Positions 26,439 to 34,888 of a DNA stretch of 64,000 bases are shown here, in pieces (position 1 is the stretch's first letter; each line of letters begins with the position of its first letter). The stretch lies in assembly GCA_963750395.1 (NCBI GenBank), contig CAVVQM010000008.1, positions 1-64,000 on the forward strand. Reading direction: 5' to 3'. This DNA comes from JADJPO01 sp963750395. GTDB taxonomy: Bacteria; Actinomycetota; Actinomycetes; Actinomycetales; Kineosporiaceae. Made by a program: the position numbers and the translations under genes. The notes beneath the pieces are model-generated. The model was not told the origin of the DNA. It worked only from the letters and a program-made list of their open reading frames with translations, and did no database searches.

Positions 26439-26849
26439 ATGGCGTCCCTGCTCAATCCCTACTTGAACTTCGACGGCACCGCGCGCGAGGCGATGACCTT
26501 CTACGCCTCGGTGTTCGGCGGCGATCTCGTGCTCAACACCTTCGGTGAGTACGGCATGGAGGGCCCCGGTTCCGACGGCGTCATGCACGCGTCCCTGCAC
26601 ACCCCCGCGGGCTACACCATCATGGCCTCGGACGCCCCGCCCGGCATGACTGCCGATTCGGGCGCCTCGATCTCCTGCAGCCTGAGCGGGGACGACGAGG
26701 CCGACCTGCGCGCGTACTGGGACGGGCTGTCCGAGGGTGCGAGCGTGACCATGCCGCTGGAGAAGCAGATGTGGGGCGACGTGTTCGGCATGCTCGTCGA
26801 TCGCTTCGGCATCCCGTGGATGGTGAACATCGCCGGCCCCCAGGAGTAG
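26439..26849 (+). CDS. VOC family protein (PhnB-like)
   Basis: 136 residues, glyoxalase/bleomycin-resistance fold. It has the PhnB-type start NPYLNFDGTAREAMTFYASVFGGDL, the middle HASLHTPAGYTIMASDAPPG, and the terminal WGDVFGMLVDRFGIPWMVNI. These proteins are common in soil actinobacteria, and most have no known substrate despite their demethylase annotation. The start at 26439 follows GGAGTCC. It ends 4 bp before the convergent MFS gene. Confidence 0.9.
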   Translation: MASLLNPYLNFDGTAREAMTFYASVFGGDLVLNTFGEYGMEGPGSDGVMHASLHTPAGYTIMASDAPPGMTADSGASISCSLSGDDEADLRAYWDGLSEGASVTMPLEKQMWGDVFGMLVDRFGIPWMVNIAGPQE

Positions 26850-26853
26850 CGCC

Positions 26854-28098
26854 TCACGCGGCCGGAGTCTCGACCGGGGCGGCTACGCTCGACCGGTCCC
26901 GTCGCCGAGTCCGGTGCCGCGCGTCGAGCCCCAAGGCCCCGGCGCCCGCCGTCGTCGCGGCCAGCCCGACGACGGCCACGAGCAGGAAGCCGGCCATGAA
27001 ACCCGCGTGGTCGATGGCCGCGCCGGCCAGCGGGACGCCGATGGCCATGCCGATGGTCATCGACGACCCGTGCCAGCCCATCGCCTCGCCCATGGTGTGC
27101 TCCGGGACGACGCGACTGACCTCGTCCACCGTGGCGGTGATGACCGGCGCGCACAGCAGGCCGGCCACGAACGCCAGGACGGCGAGCGAGCGCGGGCCGG
27201 TTGACAACGCCATCGGAGCGGTGACCGCCGCCAGCGAACCGAGCAGCAGCAGGGAGGGGATCGGACGGTTCAGGGCGCCGTAGACGAGCCCGCCGAGCAG
27301 TGAGCCGAGACCCCACAGGGCGATCACCAACCCGATCGAGGACGCCTGCTCGAGGTGTCTCAACGCGGCCACGATCGAGATGTCGGTGCCGCCGAGCACG
27401 ATCGTCGTGGCCAGCGCGGTCAGGCAGATCACGATGAACCGCGGCCGGAACCACTGCGATCGGGGTGTGCTCCCGGGTGCCTGCGCGGCGCCCGCGGTGG
27501 CTGCTCCGGTGACGGGCGCCCGCCGCAGTGCCGGGTCGATGATCCAGAGCAGCGCGCCCGCCGCCACGTAGCTCATCTCGACGGAGAACAGCACCCAGGC
27601 GGTCGAGTACGTGGTCGCCGCCCAGACCGCCAGGACCGGACCGACGATGAAGGACACCTCGACGGCCGAACCGTCCAGCGAGATCGCCGCCCGGCGATCC
27701 TCGACCGAGACCGCCGCGATCAGGCTCTGACGGACGACGGCGAAGATCGGAATCGCGAAGAGCCCGGCGATCGCGGCCAGGCCGAGCAGGGTCCAGTAGC
27801 CGGTGAACGGAGCGATCGACCAGCAGGCGAGCTCGACACCCAGCGACGGAAGCACGGTGCGCCGCAAGCCGAACCGATCGAGCAGCCGCCCACGCCACGG
27901 GCCGCTGATCGCGATCGCCGTGGTCAGCGTCGCGGAGACCAGACCGGCGGCGGCGTAGCCACGTTCGAGGGTGCCGACCACGTGCAGGGTGAGCACGATC
28001 GAGGCGGCGAAGATCGGGGTCCGGACCAGCAGGCCGACCAGCAGGGCTCGTCGCACCGCCCGGACGGCGAGCACGCGGCGGTAGCGCTGGATGGCCAT
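26854..28098 (-). CDS. Major facilitator superfamily transporter
   Basis: 414 residues with 12 predicted hydrophobic segments, a central basic loop near 200-225 and the motif A-like GRLLDRFGLRR between helices 2 and 3. The MGEAMGWHGSSMTIGMAIGVPLAG segment in the second half is typical of small actinobacterial drug/sugar efflux MFS proteins. No regulator adjoins it. Substrate unknown. Start ATG at 28098. Confidence 0.87.
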   Translation of the reverse strand: MAIQRYRRVLAVRAVRRALLVGLLVRTPIFAASIVLTLHVVGTLERGYAAAGLVSATLTTAIAISGPWRGRLLDRFGLRRTVLPSLGVELACWSIAPFTGYWTLLGLAAIAGLFAIPIFAVVRQSLIAAVSVEDRRAAISLDGSAVEVSFIVGPVLAVWAATTYSTAWVLFSVEMSYVAAGALLWIIDPALRRAPVTGAATAGAAQAPGSTPRSQWFRPRFIVICLTALATTIVLGGTDISIVAALRHLEQASSIGLVIALWGLGSLLGGLVYGALNRPIPSLLLLGSLAAVTAPMALSTGPRSLAVLAFVAGLLCAPVITATVDEVSRVVPEHTMGEAMGWHGSSMTIGMAIGVPLAGAAIDHAGFMAGFLLVAVVGLAATTAGAGALGLDARHRTRRRDRSSVAAPVETPAA

Positions 28099-28194
28099 GT
28101 CCCTCAGGGTCGCAGTCGCATCCGACAGTTAGCCAACCGATTTCGCCGGCGCCCGTCGATGGTGCCGTCGCGCGGGCTTCCGCTCGCTGTGGGC

Positions 28195-28648
28195 TCAGGC
28201 CGGGGACAGCCAGGTCATCCCGGGCAGGTTCCGCAGCACCCCGAACGCGAGGACGACGACCAGCAGCAGCCAGACGGCGCTCGGTGGGAGGTTGCTCGGA
28301 TGCGGAGCGGGTCGCCCCGCGAGCCGTCGTCCCCAGGTCACCCAGGCCAGGATCAGCATCGGGACCGCCAGGACGGCGAGGGGGTTGCGGGCGACGGCCC
28401 CGGCGACGTCGGCGTGCAGCAGATCGTGGACGGCGCGCAGCGACCCGCAGCCCGGACAGTACAGACCGGTCACCGCCAGCAGCGGGCACAGCGGATAGTG
28501 ACCGGGCTGGTTGGGATCCACCGTCGCGATCAGCACCGCCGCGGCGATGCGCGGTGGCCCCCGTGAGCGCCCACCGGATGAGGCCGCCGTCGGACGGCGA
28601 CCCTGACGCCGGAGCCACCCCGGCCGCGGTCTTGAGGTCGATGGTCAT
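28195..28648 (-). pseudogene. DUF2752 membrane protein, probable frameshift near its N-terminus
   Basis: The clear part is 113 residues starting at GTG 28536. DPNQPGHYPLCPLLAVTGLYCPGCGSLRAVHDLLH is the DUF2752 signature (CPGCG), followed by two hydrophobic helices. Family members usually carry an N-terminal helix of 25-40 residues. Upstream, an ATG at 28648 opens a plausible start (MTIDLKTAAG...IRWALTG) in another frame. Dropping one C from the run 28558-28562 joins it to IAAAVLIATVDPNQ. So either the GTG is the real start or one base is extra. It follows the dispanin gene by 8 bp, a pairing common in actinobacteria. Function unknown. Confidence 0.6.
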
Positions 28649-28656
28649 CGGGCTCG

Positions 28657-29108
28657 TCAGGTGGCGCCGGTCAGGACTCCGCCGAGCACGGCGAAGACGA
28701 TGTACAGCGCGAAGAGCGCCACGGAGGTGATCGCCGACCAGGTCGCGAACTGCTTCGCCTTCCGGGAGGACTCCTGAGCGCCCGCGGCGTCACCGGCCGC
28801 CCACTTCGAGTTCACCTGGGCGGCGTAGACGATCGAGGCGATCCCCAGCGGAAGACAGCAGAGGACGGTGCTCAGAATGGCCCAGACAAGATAGTTGGGT
28901 GGCGGGCCACCCATTGGGCCGCCCCCGAACTGCCACCACCGAACTGACCGCCCCCGTACTGGCCGCCCCCGTACTGGCCGCCCCCGTACTGACCACCACC
29001 GAACTGGCCACCGCCGTACTGGCCGCCCCCGTAGCCGGGGCCACCGGACCCGGGTGGAGGAGGGGTGCCGTAGCCCCCCGGTGGTGGTGGCGGGCCCTCG
29101 TACGACAT
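28657..29108 (-). pseudogene. CD225/dispanin-like membrane protein with single-base frameshift
   Basis: The first frame from ATG 29108 encodes a disordered Pro/Gly head followed by six GGGQ(Y/F) repeats. The second frame encodes NYLVWAILSTVLCCLPLGIASIVYAAQVNSKWAAGDAAGAQESSRKAKQFATW and a second helix, the CD225 domain. The joint is at 28930-28933, where a repeat reads GGCAG instead of GGCCAG. Restoring the base gives one 150-residue protein with the usual head-domain layout. An internal ATG at 28914 could still express the CD225 half. Dispanins are membrane proteins; the bacterial role is unknown. Next to DUF2752. Confidence 0.8.
28922..29030 (-). repeat. 15 bp tandem repeats coding for GGGQY/F
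   Basis: About seven head-to-tail 15-base units of the form CCGTACTGGCCGCCC with small changes, inside the dispanin gene. Protein-coding repeat with period five residues; the broken copy at 28930-28933 carries the frameshift. Confidence 0.8.
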
Positions 29109-29277
29109 GGTCTGTCCTCCCCCGGGGCGCGAGGCCCCCTCACCGGCGGGCCGGCCGCCCGACCCAGGCTTCTCCCGTCGGTCGACTCGTCGGCGGCCTT
29201 AATGGTCACGCCCGCCCGTGGAGGCCACGCGCCGTCGGGTCTGAGCGAAGGTCAACCGATCAGCGCATCGCGACGGG

Positions 29278-30843
29278 TCAGTGCACGGCGACCGGAGGGG
29301 AGTCCGGGCCCCCGTCGTCCAGAAGGTGGGACCGCTCGTGGTGACGCGGCAGGAAGAAGGCCGGCACGAGGGTCAGGAGCACCAGGAACGCGGCGACCCA
29401 ATAGGTGCTGCCGAACGCGTCCGCCGCCTCGGCGAGACCCCTGGCGACCCCCTCGGGTCCGCCGAGCTTGTCCACCAGGGCCGGGTCGTTCCAGGTCGCG
29501 ATGGCGGGCAGAGCGGTCGCGGAGTCCTTGAGGGCGTTGGTCAGCAGCACCGACATGATCGCCACGCCGACCGAACTGGCGATCTGCTGGACGATGTTGA
29601 GCAGCGTCGCCCCGCGGGCCACCTCGTGCGAGGTCAGGGTCTTCAGCGCGGAGGTCATGATCGGCATCATCGTGGCGCCCATGCCCAGGCCCATCACGAA
29701 CAGGATCGCGATCAGCACGGTGTAGGACGTGGTCGAGGTGATCTGGGTCAGCGCGAACATCCCGCTGATGATCAGGAGCAGCCCGATCGGCACGATCCGT
29801 CCGACCGGGAACCGGTCGCTCAGCGCTCCGGCGATCGGCATGGTGACCATGGCGCCCAGGCCCTGCGGGGCCACCAGCAGGCCGGCCTGAAGCGTCGACT
29901 CACCGCGGATCTGCTGGAAGTACGTGGGTACCAGCAGCAGCCCGCCGAAGAAGGCCATGGCGAACAGGAACATGGTCAGCGTCGCAACGGTGAGCCGGCG
30001 GTTGCGGAACAGCCGCAGATCCAGGAGGGGATGCTCCGGACGGAAGGTGTGCAGCACGAACAGCGTGATCAACACGATGCCGATACCCATGGTGATGAGC
30101 ACCTTGGGGTCGTTGATCGTGCCCTTGGACGGGATCGTGGAGATGCCGTAGAGGAAGAGCGCCAGCCCCGGCGACATCAGTGCCACGCCCAGCAGGTCGA
30201 GCGACTCGGTCGGATGCGGTGAGTCCTTCGGCAACGCCCACAGGGCATAGAGGACCGCACAGAGCCCGATCGGCACGTTGATGAGGAAGATCCAGTGCCA
30301 GGAGGCGCTCTGGATCAGCCACCCACCCAGGATCGGGCCCAGGATCGGCCCCAGCAGCATCGGGACGCCGAGGATCGCCATCAACCGGCCCATCCGGGCC
30401 GGTCCGGCGGCCCGGGTCATGATCGTCATGCCGAGCGGCATCAACATGCCGCCGCCCAGACCCTGCAGGACCCGGAAGGCGATCAGGTGGCTGATGCTGT
30501 CGGCCGAGGCGCACAGCGCCGACCCGGCCGTGAAGAGCACGACGGCTCCCATGTAGAGCCGCTTGGTCCCGAACCGGTCTGCCGCCCACCCGGTCAGCGG
30601 GATCACCGTGGCCAGGGCCAGGGTGTAGGCGGTCACCGTCCAGGCCACCGTCGAGTAGGCGATCGGGTTGTCGGGATTGTCGGCGAGCGTCCGCTGGAAC
30701 GTCGGCAGCGCCACGTTGACGACGGTGATGTCCAGGATGGACATGATCGCCCCGAGGACGACGACTCCGGCCACCTTCAGGACGGCGGCGTCGATCCTCT
30801 CGGGGTACTCGTATGCGGCGGTGGGCTGGGCAGGTGAGGACAT
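29278..30843 (-). CDS. DHA2-family (EmrB/QacA) MFS drug exporter
   Basis: 521 residues, 14 hydrophobic segments. Family markers: LDITVVNVALPTFQR in helix 1, WTVTAYTLALATVIPLTGWAADRFGTKRLYMG (motif A), LQGLGGGMLMPLGMTIM and GPILGGWLIQSASWHWIFLINVPIGL (motif C). Proton-driven efflux of drugs or organic toxicants. It lies 35 bp downstream of arsR on the same strand and opposite arsM, so it may be induced by arsenicals. DHA2 members are not usual arsenite pumps. Start ATG at 30843, GAGG seven bases upstream. The 170 bp between its stop and the dispanin start holds nothing I can name. Confidence 0.93.
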   Translation of the reverse strand: MSSPAQPTAAYEYPERIDAAVLKVAGVVVLGAIMSILDITVVNVALPTFQRTLADNPDNPIAYSTVAWTVTAYTLALATVIPLTGWAADRFGTKRLYMGAVVLFTAGSALCASADSISHLIAFRVLQGLGGGMLMPLGMTIMTRAAGPARMGRLMAILGVPMLLGPILGPILGGWLIQSASWHWIFLINVPIGLCAVLYALWALPKDSPHPTESLDLLGVALMSPGLALFLYGISTIPSKGTINDPKVLITMGIGIVLITLFVLHTFRPEHPLLDLRLFRNRRLTVATLTMFLFAMAFFGGLLLVPTYFQQIRGESTLQAGLLVAPQGLGAMVTMPIAGALSDRFPVGRIVPIGLLLIISGMFALTQITSTTSYTVLIAILFVMGLGMGATMMPIMTSALKTLTSHEVARGATLLNIVQQIASSVGVAIMSVLLTNALKDSATALPAIATWNDPALVDKLGGPEGVARGLAEAADAFGSTYWVAAFLVLLTLVPAFFLPRHHERSHLLDDGGPDSPPVAVH

Positions 30844-30878
30844 CGACCGACCTCGTCATGAGTGGATGAACCTGTGAG

Positions 30879-31223
30879 TCAGGCCACGGTCGTGGACGGT
30901 CGCAGGTCGAGCAGTGCACCAAGGGTACGCAGCGCCTCGGGGCGCAACCAGTAGTACACCCAGGTGCCCCGCCGCTCGCCCTCGATCAGGCCGGCCTCGC
31001 GCAGCACCTTGAGGTGATGGGAGATCGTCGGCGCGGAGACGTCGAATGCCCCGGTCAGATCACAGACGCACGCCTCGTCGGCGGAGGCGATCAGGGACAT
31101 CAGCCGCAGCCGGATCGGATCACCGAGGGCCTTGAACAGCGGCGCCAGCGCACTCGCCTGTTCCGCCGTCAGCGCTTGGACCGCCAGCGGCTGGCAGCAT
31201 GTGACGTCCAGCTGATTCGACAT
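30879..31223 (-). CDS. arsR: ArsR-family metalloid-responsive repressor
   Basis: 114 residues, winged helix. The DNA-binding helix DVSAPTISHHLKVLREAGLI is preceded by ACVCDLTGAF with C52 and C54. That matches the ELCVCDL metalloid site of ArsR/SmtB arsenite sensors. An extra Cys pair lies at C9-C10. It should repress arsM, itself and the DHA2 gene until arsenite binds. Start ATG at 31223 (MSNQLDV); an upstream in-frame start at 31259 would overlap the operator region. Divergent from arsM. Confidence 0.9.
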   Translation of the reverse strand: MSNQLDVTCCQPLAVQALTAEQASALAPLFKALGDPIRLRLMSLIASADEACVCDLTGAFDVSAPTISHHLKVLREAGLIEGERRGTWVYYWLRPEALRTLGALLDLRPSTTVA

Positions 31224-31232
31224 GCGTCTATC

Positions 31233-31293
31233 TTGACATTCTTCGAAACAGCAGGGCAAGATGGGCTCTGGTTAGACCATCGTCGAAACAGCA
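31233..31293. promoter_or_regulatory. arsR-arsM divergent promoter with repeated ArsR-like half-sites
   Basis: On the plus strand TTGACA (31233-31238) is followed after 18 bp by CAAGAT (31257-31262), a reasonable sigma-70-type promoter for arsM. An 11 bp direct repeat TCGAAACAGCA occurs at 31243-31253 and 31283-31293, exactly 40 bp apart (about four turns), and the first overlaps the spacer. These are candidate ArsR contact sites. Confidence 0.62.
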
Positions 31294-31309
31294 ATCCAAC
31301 GAGAAGGGC

Positions 31310-32239
31310 ATGTTCGTGGACACGATCCTCCCCGACCCCACCACCCTCGGGCCCAGCGAACTGCGGGACGCCGTGCGCGACCGCTACGCGGCCGCCGCGC
31401 GGGCGACCAGCCAAACGCTGGACGACGACCCGGGCACCGGCGCCTCCGGCGGCTGCTGCGGCCCCTCGTGCTGCGGCGACGCCGGCAATAGCGCGCCGGC
31501 GCGTGACCCGATCAGCCGCGACCTCTACGACGCCGAGGCCGAGCAGGCGTTCGCGAGCGCGCTCACGGCGTCCCTCGGTTGTGGCAACCCGACCCTGCTC
31601 GCCGACCTGCAGCCCGGCCAGACCGTGCTCGACCTGGGCTCCGGCGGCGGCCTCGACGTCCTGCTCTCCGCGAAGCGGGTCGGTCCGACGGGCCGGGCCT
31701 ACGGCCTGGACATGACCCCCGAGATGCTCGACCTGGCCCGGCGCAACCAGGCCGAGGCGGGCGTCGAGAACGCCGAGTTCCTGCAGGGCACGATCGAGGA
31801 GATCCCCCTGCCCGAGGCGAGCGTCGACGTGGTCATCTCCAACTGCGTGATCAACCTGGCCGCCGACAAGGACGTCGTACTGCGTGAGGTGAACCGGGTG
31901 CTCGCTCCCGGCGGACGGTTCGCGGTCTCGGACATCGTCCTGCTCCGGCCGCTGCCCGAGCCGGCCCAGCGCGCGATGAGCCTGTGGACCGGATGCATCT
32001 CCGGGGCGCTCTTGGACAGCGAGTACGTGGACAAGCTCACGGCGTCCGGCTTCACCGACGCCGCGGTCGAGATCACCCGCACCTACGAGCGCCAGGACCT
32101 GCTCGACCTCGCCGCCGGTCTACGGCCCGAGGACCTACCCGCAGACCTGGACGTCGGGGCGATCGTCGAGGCCATGGACGGCGCGGTGGCCAGCGCCTTC
32201 GTCCGCGCCACCAAGCCCGCGGGGTCTGGCGAGGCGTGA
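31310..32239 (+). CDS. arsM: Arsenite methyltransferase
   Basis: 309 residues. SAM methyltransferase that methylates arsenite to volatile or less retained species. Motif I is VLDLGSGGGLDVLLSAKRVG. The family cysteines are present: GCCGPSCCGD near 48-56 (C49, C50, C54, C55), C179 in ISNCVINL and C229 in WTGCISGAL. GLDMTPEMLDLARRN is the SAM ribose region. Start ATG 31310 with GAGAAGGG upstream; a GTG two codons later is possible. Control by the divergent ArsR is likely from the shared 86 bp promoter. Confidence 0.93.
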   Translation: MFVDTILPDPTTLGPSELRDAVRDRYAAAARATSQTLDDDPGTGASGGCCGPSCCGDAGNSAPARDPISRDLYDAEAEQAFASALTASLGCGNPTLLADLQPGQTVLDLGSGGGLDVLLSAKRVGPTGRAYGLDMTPEMLDLARRNQAEAGVENAEFLQGTIEEIPLPEASVDVVISNCVINLAADKDVVLREVNRVLAPGGRFAVSDIVLLRPLPEPAQRAMSLWTGCISGALLDSEYVDKLTASGFTDAAVEITRTYERQDLLDLAAGLRPEDLPADLDVGAIVEAMDGAVASAFVRATKPAGSGEA

Positions 32240-32338
32240 CCGCCCCGCCTTCGCGGGTGCAGCAGAGTCATCACGCACCGCCGGCCGGAGGCGTCGCGTG
32301 CAGCCGGGCGAGGGCTGCTTCCCGGCCCCTGTGATCGG

Positions 32339-33970
32339 TCAGCCCACGTCGCGTCGGCGGAACGAGACCGACCCGGACGCGAGCAGGAACACCGCTCCGG
32401 CGAACAGGGCCAGCAGCGGCGCCACCGTGAGCGCCCCGCCCGGCAGCGCCGGCAGGTGCGCGAAGGGGGAGATGTCGCGGACCCAGGCCGGCAGGCTGAA
32501 GATCTCACCGAACTCACCGACCACCAGGAAGGCGAGCAACGCCGCCCAGGCCAGCGACGTCCACCGGGGGACCAGCCCGAAGAACAGCACCGTCAGGCCG
32601 ACGCACACCCACACGGCCGGCAGCGGCACCAGCGCCGCCTCGACGAGGGCCCCGAGTTCGCCGCCGACGTCCCCGGTCGCGACGCCGCGGATCAGCCCGA
32701 CCGCGGTCCCGAGCAGCAGCATCAGCCACGCCGTCCCGGCCAGCGCGATCACCAGGTGGCTGCCCAGCAGCTCCCAGCGGCTGGTTGCGGTGGCCAGCAC
32801 CGGTTCGGCGCGTTCGTCGCGCTCCTCGGTCCGCAGACGCAGTGTCGTCGAGATCCCGTACGCGGCCGCGGCGACGGCCGCGAAGGAGAACTCGGCGGTC
32901 AGGAAGATGTCCGTGAGCGTTCCGCTGCCGCCGCCGAGCTGTCGCAACAGGTCCGCGGTCTGCGGTGAGCTGAGCATCTGTTCCACACTGCCGGCGATCG
33001 AGCCGATCAGGCCCCCGACGAGGACGAATGCGGCGCTCCAGCCGAGCAGGGTCCAGCGCTGCAGCCGCCAGGCCAGGCCGAGCGGGCTGTTCAACCAGCG
33101 CCCGGCGCGGGCGGGCCCAGGCCGGGTGGCCAGCAGTCCGGCCCCCAGGTCGCGTCGTTCCAGCAGGCGGTAGGCCACGGCCAGCAACACCAGCGAGACC
33201 GCCACCGGGAGGAGGAACGCTGCAAATCTGTTGCCTCCGTAGGGCTGCAGTTTCTGCGCCCAACCCAGCAGGGACAGCCAGGACAACCACCCGGCCCCCG
33301 AGACCGAGTCGGCCACCGCGCGGGTCCCGAACGCGAGACCGAGGGTGCCGAGGGCGATCCCCGCACACCCGCGGGCGGTGGTGGTCACCTGGGCCGCAAC
33401 GGCGGTCACGGCCGTCATGGTCAGGGCGATGGTGAACCAGGCCAGACCGAAGGCGAACGTGCCCACGAGGTCCATGCCCAGGGCGAGCATGCCGGCCACC
33501 GACAGCAGACAGGTCACGGCGCCCATGGCCAGCGCGAGCAGGACCGCCGCGGTCAGCGGTGCGCGTCGGCCGACGACGCCGGCGCCGACAAGCTCCAGGC
33601 GGCCGGACTCCTCCTCGGCCCGCGTGTGCCTGCGGACGATGGCGTGGACCCCGATCGCCATGAAGATGCCGCCCATCATGACCGTCTTGTAGATGGCGAA
33701 CGCATCGGGGCTGGTCGGGTTGGTGATCGGCCCGTACATGGCCAGCAGCGCCGGATTGGTCAACACCCCACCCAGGCCCTGGGTCACCGATTCCGAGGTC
33801 GGGTACAGCGCCAGGGTGGCCTGGGCCGAACCGACCGCCAGGGCGGTCAGCCCCAGGACGATCAGCGGGATCAACACCCGGTCGCGGCGCGCCGCCAGCC
33901 GCAGCAGGTGGCCCGTGCCCGTCAGCCCGCGCGGTCCGCTCAACGCGGCCCCGGCCGTGTGGGCCATCAC
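32339..33970 (-). CDS. Antibiotic-type ABC transporter permease (duplicated)
   Basis: 543 residues and about 12 hydrophobic segments in two similar halves. This matches the long ABC-2 permeases of actinobacteria annotated as polyketide or multidrug exporters. Loops include RRHTRAEEESGRLELVGAGVVGR and the parallel RTEERDERAEPVLATATSRWELLGSH in the second half, the internal-repeat signature of this family. The ATG overlaps the stop of the ATPase gene by four bases. Its function depends on that ATPase, which is frameshifted in this sequence. Confidence 0.87.
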   Translation of the reverse strand: MMAHTAGAALSGPRGLTGTGHLLRLAARRDRVLIPLIVLGLTALAVGSAQATLALYPTSESVTQGLGGVLTNPALLAMYGPITNPTSPDAFAIYKTVMMGGIFMAIGVHAIVRRHTRAEEESGRLELVGAGVVGRRAPLTAAVLLALAMGAVTCLLSVAGMLALGMDLVGTFAFGLAWFTIALTMTAVTAVAAQVTTTARGCAGIALGTLGLAFGTRAVADSVSGAGWLSWLSLLGWAQKLQPYGGNRFAAFLLPVAVSLVLLAVAYRLLERRDLGAGLLATRPGPARAGRWLNSPLGLAWRLQRWTLLGWSAAFVLVGGLIGSIAGSVEQMLSSPQTADLLRQLGGGSGTLTDIFLTAEFSFAAVAAAAYGISTTLRLRTEERDERAEPVLATATSRWELLGSHLVIALAGTAWLMLLLGTAVGLIRGVATGDVGGELGALVEAALVPLPAVWVCVGLTVLFFGLVPRWTSLAWAALLAFLVVGEFGEIFSLPAWVRDISPFAHLPALPGGALTVAPLLALFAGAVFLLASGSVSFRRRDVG

Positions 33971-34888
33971 GACTCGACCCCCGACTCGGCCCCGACCCGG
34001 GGATCCTGGTAGCTGCTCATGAACAGCTCCTCCAGCGTGGGGGGCTGGCTGACCAGAGAACGGATCCCACGCCGTCCCAGGGCCTCGACGAGGTCGCCGA
34101 GATGGCTCACCTCGACGCTCAGGCTCACCCGGTCACCATCGACCCGGACGTCGTGCGCGCCGGCCAGTGCCGACAGTTCAGCGGCGGACGGGACGTCGCC
34201 CAGACTGGCCTCGATGTGGGTCCGGGTGAGCTCGCGCAGTTCGGCCAGACTGCCGGTGCGCACCGTGCGGCCGGCGCGGATGATGCTCACCCGATCGCAC
34301 ACGCGCTCGACCTCGGACAGGATGTGGCTGGACAGCAGAATGGTCCGTCCCTCGCCGCGAACCTCGTCGACGCATTCGGTGAACACCCTCTCCATCAACG
34401 GGTCCAGGCCCGAGGTGGGCTCGTCGAGGATGAGCAGTTCCGCGTTCGAGGCCAAGCGCCGCGACCAGGGCGACCTTCTGCCGGTTGCCCTTGGAGTACG
34501 AGCGCCCCTTCTTGGTCGGGTCGAGCTCGAAACGCTCCAGCAGGTCCGCCCGACGGGCCTGGTCGGTGCCGCCGCGCAGCCGTGCGAGCAGATCGATCAC
34601 CTCCCCGCCGGTCAGGTTGGGCCACAGGCTGACGTCGCCGGGCACGTAGGCCAGGCGCCGGTGCAGTCTTTCGGCGTCGTGCCAGGGATCCGCGCCGAAC
34701 AGTCGTGCCGTTCCGCCGTCGCTGCGCAGCAGACCGAGAAGGATCCGGATCGTGGTCGACTTGCCGGATCCGTTCGGACCCAGGAATCCGTGAACCTCCC
34801 CGGCCCTCACGACCAGGTCCAATCCGTTCAGGGCCACGGTTGAGCCGAAGCTCTTGCGCAGGCCCTCGATCTCGATCGGAGAGGTCAT
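33967..34888 (-). pseudogene. ABC transporter ATP-binding protein with single-base frameshift
   Basis: From ATG 34888 the first frame reads a normal ATPase N-terminus: GFLGPNGSGKST Walker A (about 35-46), YVPGDVSLWPNLTG Q-loop region, and SYSKGNRQKVALVAAL signature. Then it runs into junk. The second frame, from about 34455 to 33967, supplies LILDEPTSGLDPLM (Walker B), the SSHIL switch and the C-terminal regulatory domain. Removing one T of the pair at 34454-34455 restores VAALASNAELLILDEP and a 306-residue protein. As written, the product lacks Walker B. Coupled by ATGA overlaps to both rnhA upstream and the permease downstream. Confidence 0.85.

Noticed and set aside
26612..28648. Long minus-strand frame over the VOC and MFS genes
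   Set aside because: Shadow frame except for its first ~40 codons, which I attribute to the DUF2752 gene start.
28922..29030. Possible CRISPR-like repeats
   Set aside because: Period 15 with no spacers; it encodes GGGQ(Y/F).
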